Notes: a model not told the origin generated them from the sequence alone. 62,421 bases of DNA from Pseudomonadota bacterium (GCA_023430065.1 JAEZCG010000195.1:1-62421), one strand, 5' to 3'; positions 1 through 8,936 are shown, counted from the stretch's first letter. A program made the numbers and translations.

Positions 1-7
1 CCCAGCG

Positions 8-475
8 CTATGCGCGCGCGCCGGGCGGGCGCGCGAGCCGGGTCACCAGGGGACCGTCCTTCCAGTTCGCCATCTCGTCGAGATAGGCCTCGACGGCCGA
101 CAGATCGGCGAACCGATGCAGGCGTTCGGCATTCGCGCGCAGCTCTGCGGCGGTCTGCGGTCCGCGCAGCACCAGCACCGCCAGCAGCGCGGCGGTACCG
201 TCGCCGACGCCCAGACACTTCTGCAGGTTGTGCGCAAAGCGCAGTACGCGCCCCGATGCGCCGTAGGACTCCAGGACGAGCGACCGGGCCTTGAGCGAGT
301 CCAGGGCGTGCTGGACCGCCGATTCGGCAACGTCCATGACGGGATGCCGGCTGGTCTTCTGGTTGCAGCCCGCGAGCAGGGCGTTGACCGTGAGCGGATA
401 GACATCCGGCGTGGTGCGTTGCTTCTCGAAGAGCACGCCGAGCACGCGTGCCTCGAGGGGCGATAGGACCTGCAT
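8..475 (-). CDS. YceH/DUF480 family protein, C-terminally short
   Basis: This 155-residue protein begins with the typical YceH opening ([10 protein letters not shown] near residue 4) and contains the tandem winged-helix pattern of DUF480, including the [13 protein letters not shown] segment. E. coli YceH is about 215 residues, so roughly 55-60 C-terminal residues are missing here. The stop codon at 8-10 follows a long run of alternating GC, and the neighbouring frame continues past it, so a frameshift or a natural shortening are both possible. The molecular role of the family is unknown. Nothing further can be said because the window ends here. Confidence 0.8.
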   Translation of the reverse strand: MQVLSPLEARVLGVLFEKQRTTPDVYPLTVNALLAGCNQKTSRHPVMDVAESAVQHALDSLKARSLVLESYGASGRVLRFAHNLQKCLGVGDGTAALLAVLVLRGPQTAAELRANAERLHRFADLSAVEAYLDEMANWKDGPLVTRLARPPGARA

Positions 476-520
476 GGCGATGACTCGTGGCGTCGGGATG
501 AGGAACGCAAGGGTATCAGC

Positions 521-2005
521 CTAGCATCTCAGGCCGGCGGGCACGATCCAGCGCTCGAGTGCGTCGAACAGCCACTGCACGACCAGCGCGAGGACTGCCG
601 CAGGAATGGCACCGCTCAACAGGAGCGCGTGATCGTTGAGCGCGAGGCCGGTGACGATCCGCTCCCCGTAGCCGCCGGCACCGACGAATGCGGCGATGGT
701 GGCGGTGCCCACGTTGATCACGGCGGATGTCTTCACGCCCGCGAGGATTGCCGCCGAGACGAGCGGCAACTCGACCAGCCGCAGGCGAGCCGCGGCACTC
801 AGGCCCAGCGCCCGCGCCGACTCGAGCACGCCGGGCGCGATGCCGGTCAGCCCGGCGTGCACGTTGCGCACGATGGGCAGCAGCGAGTACAGAAACAGTG
901 CCACCAGTGCGGGCGCGGTCCCGATCCGGCCAAGCAGCGGGATGAGCAGCGCCAGCAGCGCGAGCGAAGGAATCGTCTGGGCGATGCCGACCGCCGAGAG
1001 AATAATCTGTCCCGGGCCCGGCTGGCGCGCCGCCCACACGCCCAGCGGAATACCCACTGCCACGGCCGCCGCCAGGGACGCGAACACCAGGAACAGGTGC
1101 TGGTGCGTGAGCCGCCAGCTGTCCGGCCCGAACAGCTTGTCCAGAAACCCCGGCGGGACCGCCTTCCCCTCTCCGGCACGGCCGAGAAATCCGGCCGCCA
1201 CCTCCTCGAACGTCTTCCCTTCCAGTTCGGCACGCGCATTCATCGCGATCATCCGATCCGGACCGATGACACCCTCCAGCTGTTGCAGCGCCGCCCATGC
1301 CTTGGGAAAGCGCTCGGGGAGATCGAGCCGGTATACGAGAACCGCATCGTATTCGGGGAAGTAGCGTCGGTCGTCCTGGAGCACACGCAATGCGTAGCGC
1401 GCGATCTTGGCGTCGGTGGCATAGATGTCCATCACGTCGATCTGACGCTGCGCGATCGCCTCGTAAGCGAGGCCGTGATCCAGTCCACGAGCCTGCTGCG
1501 GCAGTCCATAGGTCTGCCGCAGCCCGGGCCAGCCGTCGTTGCGCTCGAGGAACTCGTGCCCCAGCCCGAGCCTGAGTCCCGGGTGATTCGCCAGGTCCCC
1601 GATGTTGCGGATCCCGAGCCGCGCGGCCTCGCTATCGAGCAGCGCAAGGGCGTAGGTATTGTTGAAGCCGAACTTTACCGCCGCGCCGAGCCCGAACCGG
1701 CGCAAGCCGCGGTTGAGCGTGTCGAGGTCGGTTGCCTCGATGCCGAGCAGCTGGCGCGCGATGGTGCCCGTATAGTCGGGATACACATCGATACTGCCCG
1801 CCTTGAGTGCCTCGAACACGATCGCCGTGTTGCCCATGCCCTGCCGGTGCTGCGCGGAGGTGCCGGCCGCGCGCGCCGTCTGCGCGACGATCTCGCCGAG
1901 GATATAGGACTCGGTGAAGCGCTTCGACCCGACCGTGAGCGTGTCCGCCGCGGCCGAGTGCACCATCAGCAGGGCGCAGGCGAGCAATCCGCACAGCGCC
2001 TTCAC
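521..2005 (-). CDS. Osmoprotectant/quaternary-amine ABC transporter, fused substrate-binding protein and permease
   Basis: This 494-residue protein combines two transporter parts. The first 20 or so residues are a signal-like hydrophobic stretch. They are followed by an OpuAC/OsmX-type binding domain (VGSKRFTESYILGEI motif after the signal; ends near residue 270). The C-terminal ~200 residues form a membrane permease domain with several hydrophobic segments and an EAA-like loop (ESARALGLS). It should import glycine betaine, choline or a related compound. The start is GTG at 2005, which overlaps the stop of the ATPase gene by four bases (GTGA), so the two are translationally coupled. The binding domain precedes the permease; in EgtU and OpuABC-type fusions the permease comes first. 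The substrate cannot be told from sequence. Confidence 0.87.
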   Translation of the reverse strand: MKALCGLLACALLMVHSAAADTLTVGSKRFTESYILGEIVAQTARAAGTSAQHRQGMGNTAIVFEALKAGSIDVYPDYTGTIARQLLGIEATDLDTLNRGLRRFGLGAAVKFGFNNTYALALLDSEAARLGIRNIGDLANHPGLRLGLGHEFLERNDGWPGLRQTYGLPQQARGLDHGLAYEAIAQRQIDVMDIYATDAKIARYALRVLQDDRRYFPEYDAVLVYRLDLPERFPKAWAALQQLEGVIGPDRMIAMNARAELEGKTFEEVAAGFLGRAGEGKAVPPGFLDKLFGPDSWRLTHQHLFLVFASLAAAVAVGIPLGVWAARQPGPGQIILSAVGIAQTIPSLALLALLIPLLGRIGTAPALVALFLYSLLPIVRNVHAGLTGIAPGVLESARALGLSAAARLRLVELPLVSAAILAGVKTSAVINVGTATIAAFVGAGGYGERIVTGLALNDHALLLSGAIPAAVLALVVQWLFDALERWIVPAGLRC

Positions 2006-2745
2006 GTAGCCGCCAGGCGCGGATCGGCACGCTGTGCGCGCACGAACTCCGTCACGAAGGGGTCGGCAGGACGGACCAGCAGATCCTCCAGGCTGCCTCG
2101 CTGGGCGACGCGACCGTCGCGCATCAGCACGATGTCGTGCGCGAAATGCGCCGCCTCGTGCATGTCGTGGGTGACGAGCACGACCGTCTTGCGCAATTTG
2201 TCGAAGACCTCGAGCAGATCGGTCTGGAGCCCGTGGCGGATCATCGGGTCGAGTGCGCCCAGCGGCTCGTCCATCAGCAGCACCGGCGGATCCAACATGA
2301 GCGCGCGCATCAGCGCCACGCGCTGGCGCTGCCCGCCCGACAGGCTGCTCGGGTAGCGCTCCAGCATGTCGTTCGAGATCTGGACGAGGCCGGCGAGCGA
2401 CGCCACCCGCTCGTCGATCTCGCGTCTCGCAAGGCCGAGATGGCGTGCCAGGAGCGTGACGTTGCGCCGGGCGCTCAGGTGCGGGAACAGCCCTCCCGAC
2501 TGAATCACGTAGCCGATGCGGTGACGCAACACTTCGGCCGTGTGGGGGGTCATCGGCTCGCCGGCGAAGGTGACCGTACCGCTGTCCGGCTCGGCGAGTC
2601 CGAGCAGCAGCCGCAGCAGGGTCGTCTTGCCGCAACCGCTGGGTCCGATGACGACCGTGGTCCGGCCTTCGTGGAACGTCAGCGTGGTCGGCTGCAGCAC
2701 GATGCGGCCGTGGATGGACTTCGAGACGTTTGCGAGTGCCAGCAT
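2002..2745 (-). CDS. Osmoprotectant-type ABC transporter ATP-binding protein
   Basis: This 247-residue ATPase has Walker A GPSGCGKT at residues 34-41, signature LSGGQ at 135-139, Walker B VLLMDE at 155-160 and an H-loop in VTHDMHEA. It resembles the ATPases of the quaternary amine uptake group (OpuCA, OsmV), but lacks the C-terminal CBS pair found in many of them. It would power the fused binding-protein/permease encoded immediately downstream. Four-base overlap with that gene indicates a two-gene operon that makes a complete importer. The next gene upstream (livF) is 83 bases away and belongs to a different transporter. Confidence 0.9.
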   Translation of the reverse strand: MLALANVSKSIHGRIVLQPTTLTFHEGRTTVVIGPSGCGKTTLLRLLLGLAEPDSGTVTFAGEPMTPHTAEVLRHRIGYVIQSGGLFPHLSARRNVTLLARHLGLARREIDERVASLAGLVQISNDMLERYPSSLSGGQRQRVALMRALMLDPPVLLMDEPLGALDPMIRHGLQTDLLEVFDKLRKTVVLVTHDMHEAAHFAHDIVLMRDGRVAQRGSLEDLLVRPADPFVTEFVRAQRADPRLAAT

Positions 2746-2828
2746 GACGATGTCTTTTCCGCACGGAAGCCGCCGCGCGACGGCTGACCGGGACGACCCG
2801 GCGACAGCCGATCACGCAGGCATGGAGG

Positions 2829-3524
2829 TCAGACCTCCAGCCACTCCTTCCTGACCTGCTCGGTGGCCATCAGGTCGTCGGGTGTGCCCTCGAACACGAT
2901 GTGGCCATGTCCCATGACGTACAGACGCTGGCAGATCTTCAGGGCGATGGTCAGCTTCTGCTCCACCAGCAGAATGGACAACCCGCGGTTCTTCATCTCG
3001 TCGAACAGCCGGGCGACCAGTTCCACGATCTTCGGCGCCAGGCCCTCCGTGGGCTCGTCGATCATCACCAGGTCGGGATCGCCCATCAGCGTCCGGCACA
3101 GTGTGAGCATCTGCTGTTCTCCGCCGGACATGACGCCGGCCGGCGCCTCCGCGCGCTCGCGCAGGACCGGGAACAGCCGGAACATGTCCTCCATGCTCCA
3201 GCGTCCCTTCTGGCCGGCGCTCTTCATCCCCAGGAGCAGGTTCTGCCGCACCGTGAGCGACGGGAAGATGTCGCGGCTCTCCGGCACGTAGCCCAGTCCG
3301 CGACGCGCCACCTTGTAGGCGTCCAGGCTGCCGATCTCGCTGCCCTTGAATCGCACCGACCCGGTCTTGTCCACCTGGCCCATGATCGCCTTGATGGTGG
3401 TCGACCGCCCCGCGCCGTTGCGTCCGAGCAGCGACACGATCTCTCCGGCGTTCACGCGCATGTTCACGCCGTGCAGGATGTGGCTCTTGCCGTAGTAGGC
3501 GTGGAGGTCGGAGACTTCGAGCAT
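2829..3524 (-). CDS. livF: Branched-chain amino acid-type ABC transporter ATP-binding protein LivF
   Basis: This 231-residue protein shows the LivF pattern: a starting segment LEVSDLHAYYGKSHILHG, the signature MSGGEQQM and Walker B VMIDEPTEGLAP. The Walker A loop reads GRNGAGRS (residues 34-41), with arginine at the position of the usual lysine (R40). The start is placed at the ATG at 3524 because the frame upstream of it (to 3677) encodes a repeat-derived segment unlike LivF. It is the last gene of livHMGF. LivF and LivG form the heterodimeric motor of hydrophobic amino acid, urea or aromatic acid importers; the substrate is unknown here. Confidence 0.92.
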   Translation of the reverse strand: MLEVSDLHAYYGKSHILHGVNMRVNAGEIVSLLGRNGAGRSTTIKAIMGQVDKTGSVRFKGSEIGSLDAYKVARRGLGYVPESRDIFPSLTVRQNLLLGMKSAGQKGRWSMEDMFRLFPVLRERAEAPAGVMSGGEQQMLTLCRTLMGDPDLVMIDEPTEGLAPKIVELVARLFDEMKNRGLSILLVEQKLTIALKICQRLYVMGHGHIVFEGTPDDLMATEQVRKEWLEV

Positions 3525-3544
3525 GGTCGGGGCAACCCCTCTCA

Positions 3545-3651
3545 CCGCAAAGAGCGCAAAGGCCGCAAAGTCAAGACGCTCGCTTTGACCGCCAAGTGGG
3601 CATGCGCGGTCGACCGACCCTCGTGCTTTCCTTTGCGCGCTCTGCGCTGAA
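3545..3651. repeat. Intergenic palindromic repeat, CGCAAAG family (copy 1)
   Basis: The gap between livG and livF holds an imperfect long inverted repeat. The left arm contains CGCAAAGAGCGCAAAGG and the right arm, about 80 bases on, contains CCTTTGCGCGCTCTGCG. A related element lies at 54790-54925. Dispersed elements rich in GCAAAG steps are common in betaproteobacterial genomes. It lies inside the liv operon and could form a strong RNA hairpin between livG and livF. Confidence 0.7.
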
Positions 3652-3666
3652 ATCGAACTTCTCGAC

Positions 3667-4416
3667 TCATTCCGCAACTGCTCCCAGATAGGCTTCCTGC
3701 ACCGCGGGATTCGCGCGGATCTCCGTCGGTGTACCGGTGGCCAGGACCTTGCCGTACACCAGGACGGAGATGCGGTCGGCGAGGCCGAACACCACGCCCA
3801 TGTCGTGCTCCACCATCACCAGCGTCTTGCCCTGCGTCACGGTGCGGATCAGTTCCACCGCCTCAGCCGTCTCGCTGTGGCTCATTCCGGCGGTCGGCTC
3901 GTCGAGCAGGATCACGCTTGCACCGCCGGCGATGGTGATACCGATCTCCAGCGCACGCTGCTCGGCGTAGGACAGCACGCCGGCCAGGCGGTCGCGGCGG
4001 CGCGCCAGGCCGATCCGTTCGACGATGTCCTGCGCGGACTCCTGCACCCGGTGCAGCGAACCGACGCGATGCCAGAAGGAGTAGCGATATCCCATCGACC
4101 ACAGCAGCGCGCAGCGCACGTTCTCGAACACCGATAGCCTGGGGAAGATGTTGGTGATCTGGAAGCTGCGCGCGAGTCCGCGCCGGTTGATGGCGTCGGG
4201 CGCTGCATTCGTCACGTCCTGCCCGCCCAGAAGAATGCTGCCCGAGCTCACCGGAAAGCGCCCGCTGATCAGGTTGAACAGCGTGGATTTGCCAGCACCG
4301 TTCGGACCGATCACCGCATGACGCTCGCCCTCGCCGATGGCGAGATTCACACCATTGATGATCTGCGTGCGCCCGAAGGCCTTGCGCACCTCGCGAAGCT
4401 CGAGGGCCATGTTCAT
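3667..4416 (-). CDS. livG: Branched-chain amino acid-type ABC transporter ATP-binding protein LivG
   Basis: This 249-residue ATPase has a canonical Walker A (GPNGAGKST), the LivG-typical NLISGRFPVSSG stretch, and Walker B ILLDEPTAGMS followed by VMVEHDM. The ATG at 4414-4416 overlaps the livM stop by four bases (ATGA); a second in-frame ATG lies two codons later. The ordinary Walker A here contrasts with the arginine variant in its partner LivF, so LivG probably provides at least one fully competent site. Its usual length is about 250-260 residues, which fits. Confidence 0.93.
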   Translation of the reverse strand: MNMALELREVRKAFGRTQIINGVNLAIGEGERHAVIGPNGAGKSTLFNLISGRFPVSSGSILLGGQDVTNAAPDAINRRGLARSFQITNIFPRLSVFENVRCALLWSMGYRYSFWHRVGSLHRVQESAQDIVERIGLARRRDRLAGVLSYAEQRALEIGITIAGGASVILLDEPTAGMSHSETAEAVELIRTVTQGKTLVMVEHDMGVVFGLADRISVLVYGKVLATGTPTEIRANPAVQEAYLGAVAE

Positions 4417-5723
4417 GCCGCGTCCCTCGCCTGGAGCTCGGCGTGCACCCGCGACCAGGCATCGCGGATGATGCGCAGCGTGAGCACGAATAGCACCAGA
4501 CCGCCGAGAAACACCCCGCCGGCCACCAGCCACGGCTGGAGCGCGCCGACGTCGATCGGGACGCCGAACAGGGCGAACTCGCCGCCGAGGTGCGCGCCCT
4601 GTTCGAGGTGGTAGAGCATCTCGACCAGGGCGACGAATCCGACCAGCATCAGCGCCAGACACGCCCCGGAGATCAGATAGCCTGGAACGAGCCGCGTGAA
4701 CAGGCCGTGACGCAGCGCTCCGCCGTGGACGGTGAAGAGGCTGGCGATGCCGCCGGGTGCGAACAGGACCATCATCACGAAGAACAGCCCGAAGTAGAGC
4801 AGCCAGGCCTTGGTGTACGCCGACAGCGCGGACTGTAGAAACGTCACCAGGACCGCACCGATCACCGGTCCGAAGAAGTGACCGACGCCGCCGACGAATG
4901 CCATGAACAGCACATTGCCCGAGGCCATCAGCCCCAGCGTCTCCGCGGTGACGATCTCGTAGTTGATGGTGGCCAGACCCCCGGCGATGCCGGCGAAGAA
5001 CGAGGCCAGGCAGAACATCCCGTAGCGCACACGCGTGGGGTTGTAGCCCACGAAGCGCACGCGCTCGGCGTTGTCGCGCACGGCGTTCGCCATCCTGCCC
5101 AACGGCGTCTGCGTCAGCGCGAACATCGCGATCATGCAGGCGAGGCACCAGCCGGCGATCAGGTAGTACACCTCGATCTGCGGACCATAGCTGATGCCCA
5201 TCACCGGATCGTCCACCACGCGGTTGGTGGTGATGCCGCCCTCGCCGCCGAAGAATCCCGGGAACATGAGTGCAGAGGCGGCCACCATCTCGGCGATGCC
5301 CAGGGAAATCATGGCGAACGGCGTTCCGGAGCGCTTGGTCGTGACGTAGCCGAAGACGATCCCGAAGGCGAGTCCCGCGAATCCACCGACCAGGGGAACC
5401 ATGGTGACAGGCAGGCCGAGTTCGCCGGCCCCGATCCGATTGAGTGTGTGGGCGCAGACGAAGGAGCCGAGGCCGAAATACACCGCATGGCCGAACGAAA
5501 GCATGCCGGTCTGGCCGAGCAGCATGTTGTAGGACAGCGCGAAGATCACCGCGATGCCCATCTGGCTGAGCATCGACAGGGCGAAACTCTGCTCGAACAG
5601 CAGGGGCAGCCCGATCAGAACCGCCGCCACGGTCGTCCACAAGAGCAGTTGCCGGCCGAGCGCGAAGCGTGTGTCGGGCACGGCCGGAGGCAAGACCTTC
5701 ACGCTCGGCGGCGGCGTCTTCAT
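4413..5723 (-). CDS. livM: Branched-chain amino acid-type ABC transporter permease LivM, long form
   Basis: This 436-residue polytopic membrane protein carries the LivM core (LSYNMLLGQTGMLSFGHAVYFGLG near residues 65-90) and the permease loop with the EAA-like GRMANAVRDNAERVRFVGYNP. Typical LivM is 320-360 residues. The extra ~90 residues are C-terminal, beginning around residue 345, and contain about two additional hydrophobic segments (GYLISGACLALMLVGFVAL and a later one near 395-415). The gene starts one base from the end of livH and overlaps livG by four bases, so livH-livM-livG is one transcription unit. Confidence 0.92.
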   Translation of the reverse strand: MKTPPPSVKVLPPAVPDTRFALGRQLLLWTTVAAVLIGLPLLFEQSFALSMLSQMGIAVIFALSYNMLLGQTGMLSFGHAVYFGLGSFVCAHTLNRIGAGELGLPVTMVPLVGGFAGLAFGIVFGYVTTKRSGTPFAMISLGIAEMVAASALMFPGFFGGEGGITTNRVVDDPVMGISYGPQIEVYYLIAGWCLACMIAMFALTQTPLGRMANAVRDNAERVRFVGYNPTRVRYGMFCLASFFAGIAGGLATINYEIVTAETLGLMASGNVLFMAFVGGVGHFFGPVIGAVLVTFLQSALSAYTKAWLLYFGLFFVMMVLFAPGGIASLFTVHGGALRHGLFTRLVPGYLISGACLALMLVGFVALVEMLYHLEQGAHLGGEFALFGVPIDVGALQPWLVAGGVFLGGLVLFVLTLRIIRDAWSRVHAELQARDAA

Positions 5724-5724
5724 G

Positions 5725-6678
5725 TCAGGTCTCGCGCGTGCCGAGCAGGCCCATGGGGCGGAAGATCAGCATCAGCACCATCAGCAGATACGGCAGCACC
5801 GGCGCCGTCTGGGCGATGCTCAGCGAGAGCACGTCGTACCAGCCGGAGCTCCGGTCGAGCTCGACGCCGAACGACTGGAGCAGGCCGGCGAGGGAATGGT
5901 CGAGGGCAACGGAGAAGGTCTGCACCGCACCGAAGAACAACGACGCGATGAACGCACCCGCAAGCGAGCCCATGCCGCCGAAGACCACCACCACGAAGAC
6001 GATACTGCCCACCGCCGCCGCCATGCCGGGCTCGGTCACGAACTGGTTGCCGCCGATGACCCCTGCCAGACCCGCCAGGGCACAACCCCCGCCGAATACC
6101 AGCATGAACACACGCGGCACGTTGTGGCCCAATGCCTCGACCATGTGCGGATGGCTGAGTGAAGCCTGGATGATCAGACCGATGCGCGTGCGGGTGAGCA
6201 GCAGGTACAGGCCGAGCAACATCGCGATCGACACGCCCATCATGAACACGCGATAGGCCGGATAGCTGGTGGTGAAGATGGTGAACGCGCTGAAGTCGAG
6301 CGCTGCGGGGATCCGGTAGTCCACCGGCGCGCGTCCCCAGATGAGATGGACGACTTCCTCGATCAGGTAGAACAGACCGAACGTGAACAGCAGTTCGGCG
6401 ACGTGTCCGTATCGGTGGACGGTGCGCAGGCCCCACCGTTCGGTGAAGGCGCCGAGCACACCGACCAGCAACGGCGCGATCACCAGGGCAGGCCAGAAGC
6501 CGACGTGATTCGAGAGCTGATAGGCGAAGTAAGCGCCCAGCATGTAGAAGCTGGCGTGCGCGAAGTTGAGCACGCCCATCATGCTGAAGATGAGCGTCAG
6601 ACCGCTGGAAAGCATGAACAGCAGCAGTCCGTACGACAGACTGTTCAACAGCTGAACGACGAAGAATTCCATTGACAC
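5725..6678 (-). CDS. livH: Branched-chain amino acid-type ABC transporter permease LivH
   Basis: This 317-residue permease has the LivH opening (QLLNSLSYGLLLFMLSSGLTLIFSMMGVLNFAH) and seven to eight hydrophobic segments. The start is either GTG at 6678 or ATG at 6672 (two codons apart). It is the first gene of livHMGF on this strand. No periplasmic binding protein (livK/livJ) is encoded next to it, so the binding protein must be elsewhere or shared. The opposite-strand gene across the repeat region is an acyl-CoA ligase, which is a common neighbour of liv-type transporters for aromatic or fatty acids, but this is only suggestive. Confidence 0.92.
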   Translation of the reverse strand: MSMEFFVVQLLNSLSYGLLLFMLSSGLTLIFSMMGVLNFAHASFYMLGAYFAYQLSNHVGFWPALVIAPLLVGVLGAFTERWGLRTVHRYGHVAELLFTFGLFYLIEEVVHLIWGRAPVDYRIPAALDFSAFTIFTTSYPAYRVFMMGVSIAMLLGLYLLLTRTRIGLIIQASLSHPHMVEALGHNVPRVFMLVFGGGCALAGLAGVIGGNQFVTEPGMAAAVGSIVFVVVVFGGMGSLAGAFIASLFFGAVQTFSVALDHSLAGLLQSFGVELDRSSGWYDVLSLSIAQTAPVLPYLLMVLMLIFRPMGLLGTRET

Positions 6679-6808
6679 GATGCCGGTCGAGGCCCGTGCG
6701 TGCGCACCCCGATCCTTCTCCTCCCGCGCGAAGGACGCCGCGCGCAGCGGCCGATTCTAACGGAAAGGGCGTGGCGGGAGAAACCTCCCCGGCGTAATCG
6801 CATTCGCG

Positions 6809-6862
6809 GTGTCATCCCGATCCTCAGTGTCATCCCGATCCTCGGTGTCATCCCGAGCCAGG
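6809..6862. repeat. 18-bp tandem repeat, three copies
   Basis: Three consecutive 18-base units (6809-6826, 6827-6844, 6845-6862) each begin with GTGTCATCCCGA preceded by G or A. The third diverges at its end (gagccag rather than tcctc) and runs into the larger duplicated element. This looks like local amplification of the terminal sequence TGTCATCCCGA of the palindromic element next to it. Confidence 0.85.
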
Positions 6863-7143
6863 GGCGAGGGATCCTCGCTTTGCCGCGTGCACGGCGAGGA
6901 TGTCTCGCTGCGCTCGACATGACACCGCTGGAGGTCCACGACCCGCCTTTCCGACATGGCCCAGCCTGCCTCCTGGCGCGGCGCATCCTCCCTCTCGGTG
7001 TCACCCCGAGCCAAGGGCGAGGGATCCGCGCTTTGCCGCGTGCACGGCGAGGATGTCTCGCCGCGCTCGACATGACACCGCTGGAGGTCCACGTCCCGCC
7101 TTTCCGACATGGCCCGGCCTGCCTCCTTCCGCGGCGCATCCTC
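6841..7143. repeat. 150-bp direct duplication containing a 79-bp palindromic element
   Basis: Two near-identical 150-base copies occur at 6841-6990 and 6994-7143, with a period of 153. Each contains an element bounded by TGTCATCCCGAGC and GCTCGACATGACA, which are inverted with respect to each other at 11 of 13 positions (6846-6924 and 6999-7077). A related 78-base element is at 59005-59082. The whole interval between livH and the acyl-CoA ligase gene is made of this repeat, and I see no gene in it; open frames across it are repeat-derived. Confidence 0.85.
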
Positions 7144-7209
7144 GGCCGCGGGGTCACGCGGAGCCGGAGTCTGGAGACCCGGCTTCCCGAGCGCGGGCGC
7201 GATTGCCGC

Positions 7210-7215
7210 TAGAAT
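7210..7215 (+). promoter_or_regulatory. Candidate -10 element (TAGAAT) for the acyl-CoA ligase gene
   Basis: TAGAAT lies 39 bases before the ATG at 7254 in an otherwise GC-rich leader. No convincing -35 hexamer is visible at the right spacing, so this is a weak call. Confidence 0.3.
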
Positions 7216-7253
7216 CCTTGCCGCGCCGCCACTACACCGCCCGGAGTCCCGCC

Positions 7254-8894
7254 ATGCACGGCCTGATGATGAACATGCCCCTGATGATCTCCTCGCTCAT
7301 CCGCCACGCGGATCGCTATCACGGAGACACGGAAATCGTCTCGAGGCTGGTCGAGGGCGGCGTCCACCGCTACACATACCGGGATGCGCACCGCCGTTCC
7401 AGGCAACTGGCCAACGCGCTCGCCTCACTCGGCGTGAGGGCCTCGGATCGCATCGGCACGCTTGCCTGGAACGGCTTCCGGCACTTCGAGATCTACTATG
7501 CGACCTCCGGCAGCGGGGCGGTCTGCCACACCGTGAACCCGCGCCTGTTCCCGGAGCAGATCGTCTACATCATCAACCACGCGCAGGATCAGTATCTCTT
7601 CTTCGACCTGTCCTTCCTGAAGCTGGTCGAGGCGATCGCGCCGCAGTGCAAGGGCGTGCGCGGCTGGGTAGCGATGACCGACCGGGCGCACATGCCGCAA
7701 GGCAGCACGCTCGACCTGCTTTGCTACGAGGATCTCGTCAACGCCCACTCGGACGACTATGCCTGGCCCGAATTCGACGAGACCGCCGCCTCGTCGCTGT
7801 GCTACACCTCCGGCACCACGGGCAATCCGAAGGGCGTGCTGTACTCGCACCGTTCCACCCTGCTGCATGCCTACGCTGCATGCATGCCCGACACCATCAA
7901 CCTGTCCGCACGCGATGTGGTGATGCCGGTGGTGCCGATGTTCCACGCCAATGCCTGGAGTCTGCCCTACGCCTGCCCCCTGGCCGGCTGCAAGATCGTG
8001 TTTCCCGGTGCAGCGCTCGACGGGGCGAGTGTCTACGAGTTGTTCGAGAGCGAGAAGGTGACCATGTCGGCGGGCGTGCCCACCGTGTGGCTCGGGCTGC
8101 TGCAACACATGCAGCAGAACAAGCTCGCGTTCAGCACCTTCAAGCGCACGGTCATCGGCGGATCGGCCTGCCCGCCGGCAATGATTCGCACGTTCCAGGA
8201 AGTCTACGGTGTCGAGGTGCTGCACGCCTGGGGCATGACCGAGTTGTCGCCGCTGGGCACGATGTGCTCGTTCAAGACCAGGCACCTGGGACTCGACCAG
8301 GAGGCCAGGTATGCCCTCCAGGCGAAGCAGGGGCGCGCGGTCTTCGGGATCGACATGAGGATCGTGGACGATGCAGGCAAGGAATTGCCATGGGACGGCA
8401 AGGCGTTCGGCGATCTGCTGGTGCGCGGCCTCTGGGTCACGGCCGAGTACCTCAAGGGCGAAGGCGGCAATCCGCTGCGCGAGGACGAGTACGGACGGAA
8501 GTGGTTCCCCACCGGAGACGTGGCCACCATCGACCCGGATGGCTTCATGCAGATCACCGATCGCTCCAAGGACGTCATCAAATCCGGCGGGGAGTGGATC
8601 AGTTCGATCGACCTGGAGAACACCGCGGTCGCGCATCCGGACGTCAAGGAAGCCGCGGTGATCGGCGTGGCGCACCCCAAGTGGGACGAGCGCCCGCTGC
8701 TCATCGTGGTGAAGAAGCCCGGTGCGACGCTCACGCGCGATGAGCTGCTCGACTTCTTCAAGGGCAAGGTCGCCAAGTGGTGGATGCCCGACGACGTGGT
8801 CTTCGTCGACGACCTGCCGCACACTGCGACCGGCAAGCTGCTCAAGACCAAACTGCGCGACGACTACAAGGACTACAAGCTGCCGGGCGCGTGA
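7254..8894 (+). CDS. AlkK-type medium/long-chain fatty-acyl-CoA ligase
   Basis: This 546-residue protein equals Pseudomonas AlkK in length and resembles it closely along the chain (for example [17 protein letters not shown] at the start). It is an adenylate-forming enzyme that activates fatty acids to acyl-CoA with ATP. The AMP-binding motif [11 protein letters not shown] is at residues 184-194, the [10 protein letters not shown] motif follows mid-protein, [10 protein letters not shown] marks the hinge region, and the catalytic lysine of TATGKLLK is near residue 528. The ATG at 7254 was chosen because the frame upstream of it is repeat sequence. It is transcribed divergently from livHMGF. Chain-length preference cannot be read from sequence. 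Confidence 0.92.
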   Translation: MHGLMMNMPLMISSLIRHADRYHGDTEIVSRLVEGGVHRYTYRDAHRRSRQLANALASLGVRASDRIGTLAWNGFRHFEIYYATSGSGAVCHTVNPRLFPEQIVYIINHAQDQYLFFDLSFLKLVEAIAPQCKGVRGWVAMTDRAHMPQGSTLDLLCYEDLVNAHSDDYAWPEFDETAASSLCYTSGTTGNPKGVLYSHRSTLLHAYAACMPDTINLSARDVVMPVVPMFHANAWSLPYACPLAGCKIVFPGAALDGASVYELFESEKVTMSAGVPTVWLGLLQHMQQNKLAFSTFKRTVIGGSACPPAMIRTFQEVYGVEVLHAWGMTELSPLGTMCSFKTRHLGLDQEARYALQAKQGRAVFGIDMRIVDDAGKELPWDGKAFGDLLVRGLWVTAEYLKGEGGNPLREDEYGRKWFPTGDVATIDPDGFMQITDRSKDVIKSGGEWISSIDLENTAVAHPDVKEAAVIGVAHPKWDERPLLIVVKKPGATLTRDELLDFFKGKVAKWWMPDDVVFVDDLPHTATGKLLKTKLRDDYKDYKLPGA

Positions 8895-8936
8895 CGCGGG
8901 CCCGAGGGCCGCACCCGGCGGCCTTCGGCCGGCGTG

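Noticed and set aside
2006..2815. An extension of the binding-protein/permease frame across the ATPase gene
   Set aside because: The extension is antisense-free but out of frame with the clear ABC ATPase and lacks protein-like features; GTG at 2005 after the ATPase stop is the natural start.
6645..7212. Open frames on both strands across the 6.8-7.2 kb region
   Set aside because: They are translated copies of the duplicated palindromic repeat, with direct peptide repeats, and not genes.
8895..8936. A terminator between the convergent acyl-CoA ligase and oxygenase genes
   Set aside because: A GGCC-TTC-GGCC hairpin exists but the outer stem has mismatches and there is no T tract on either strand.
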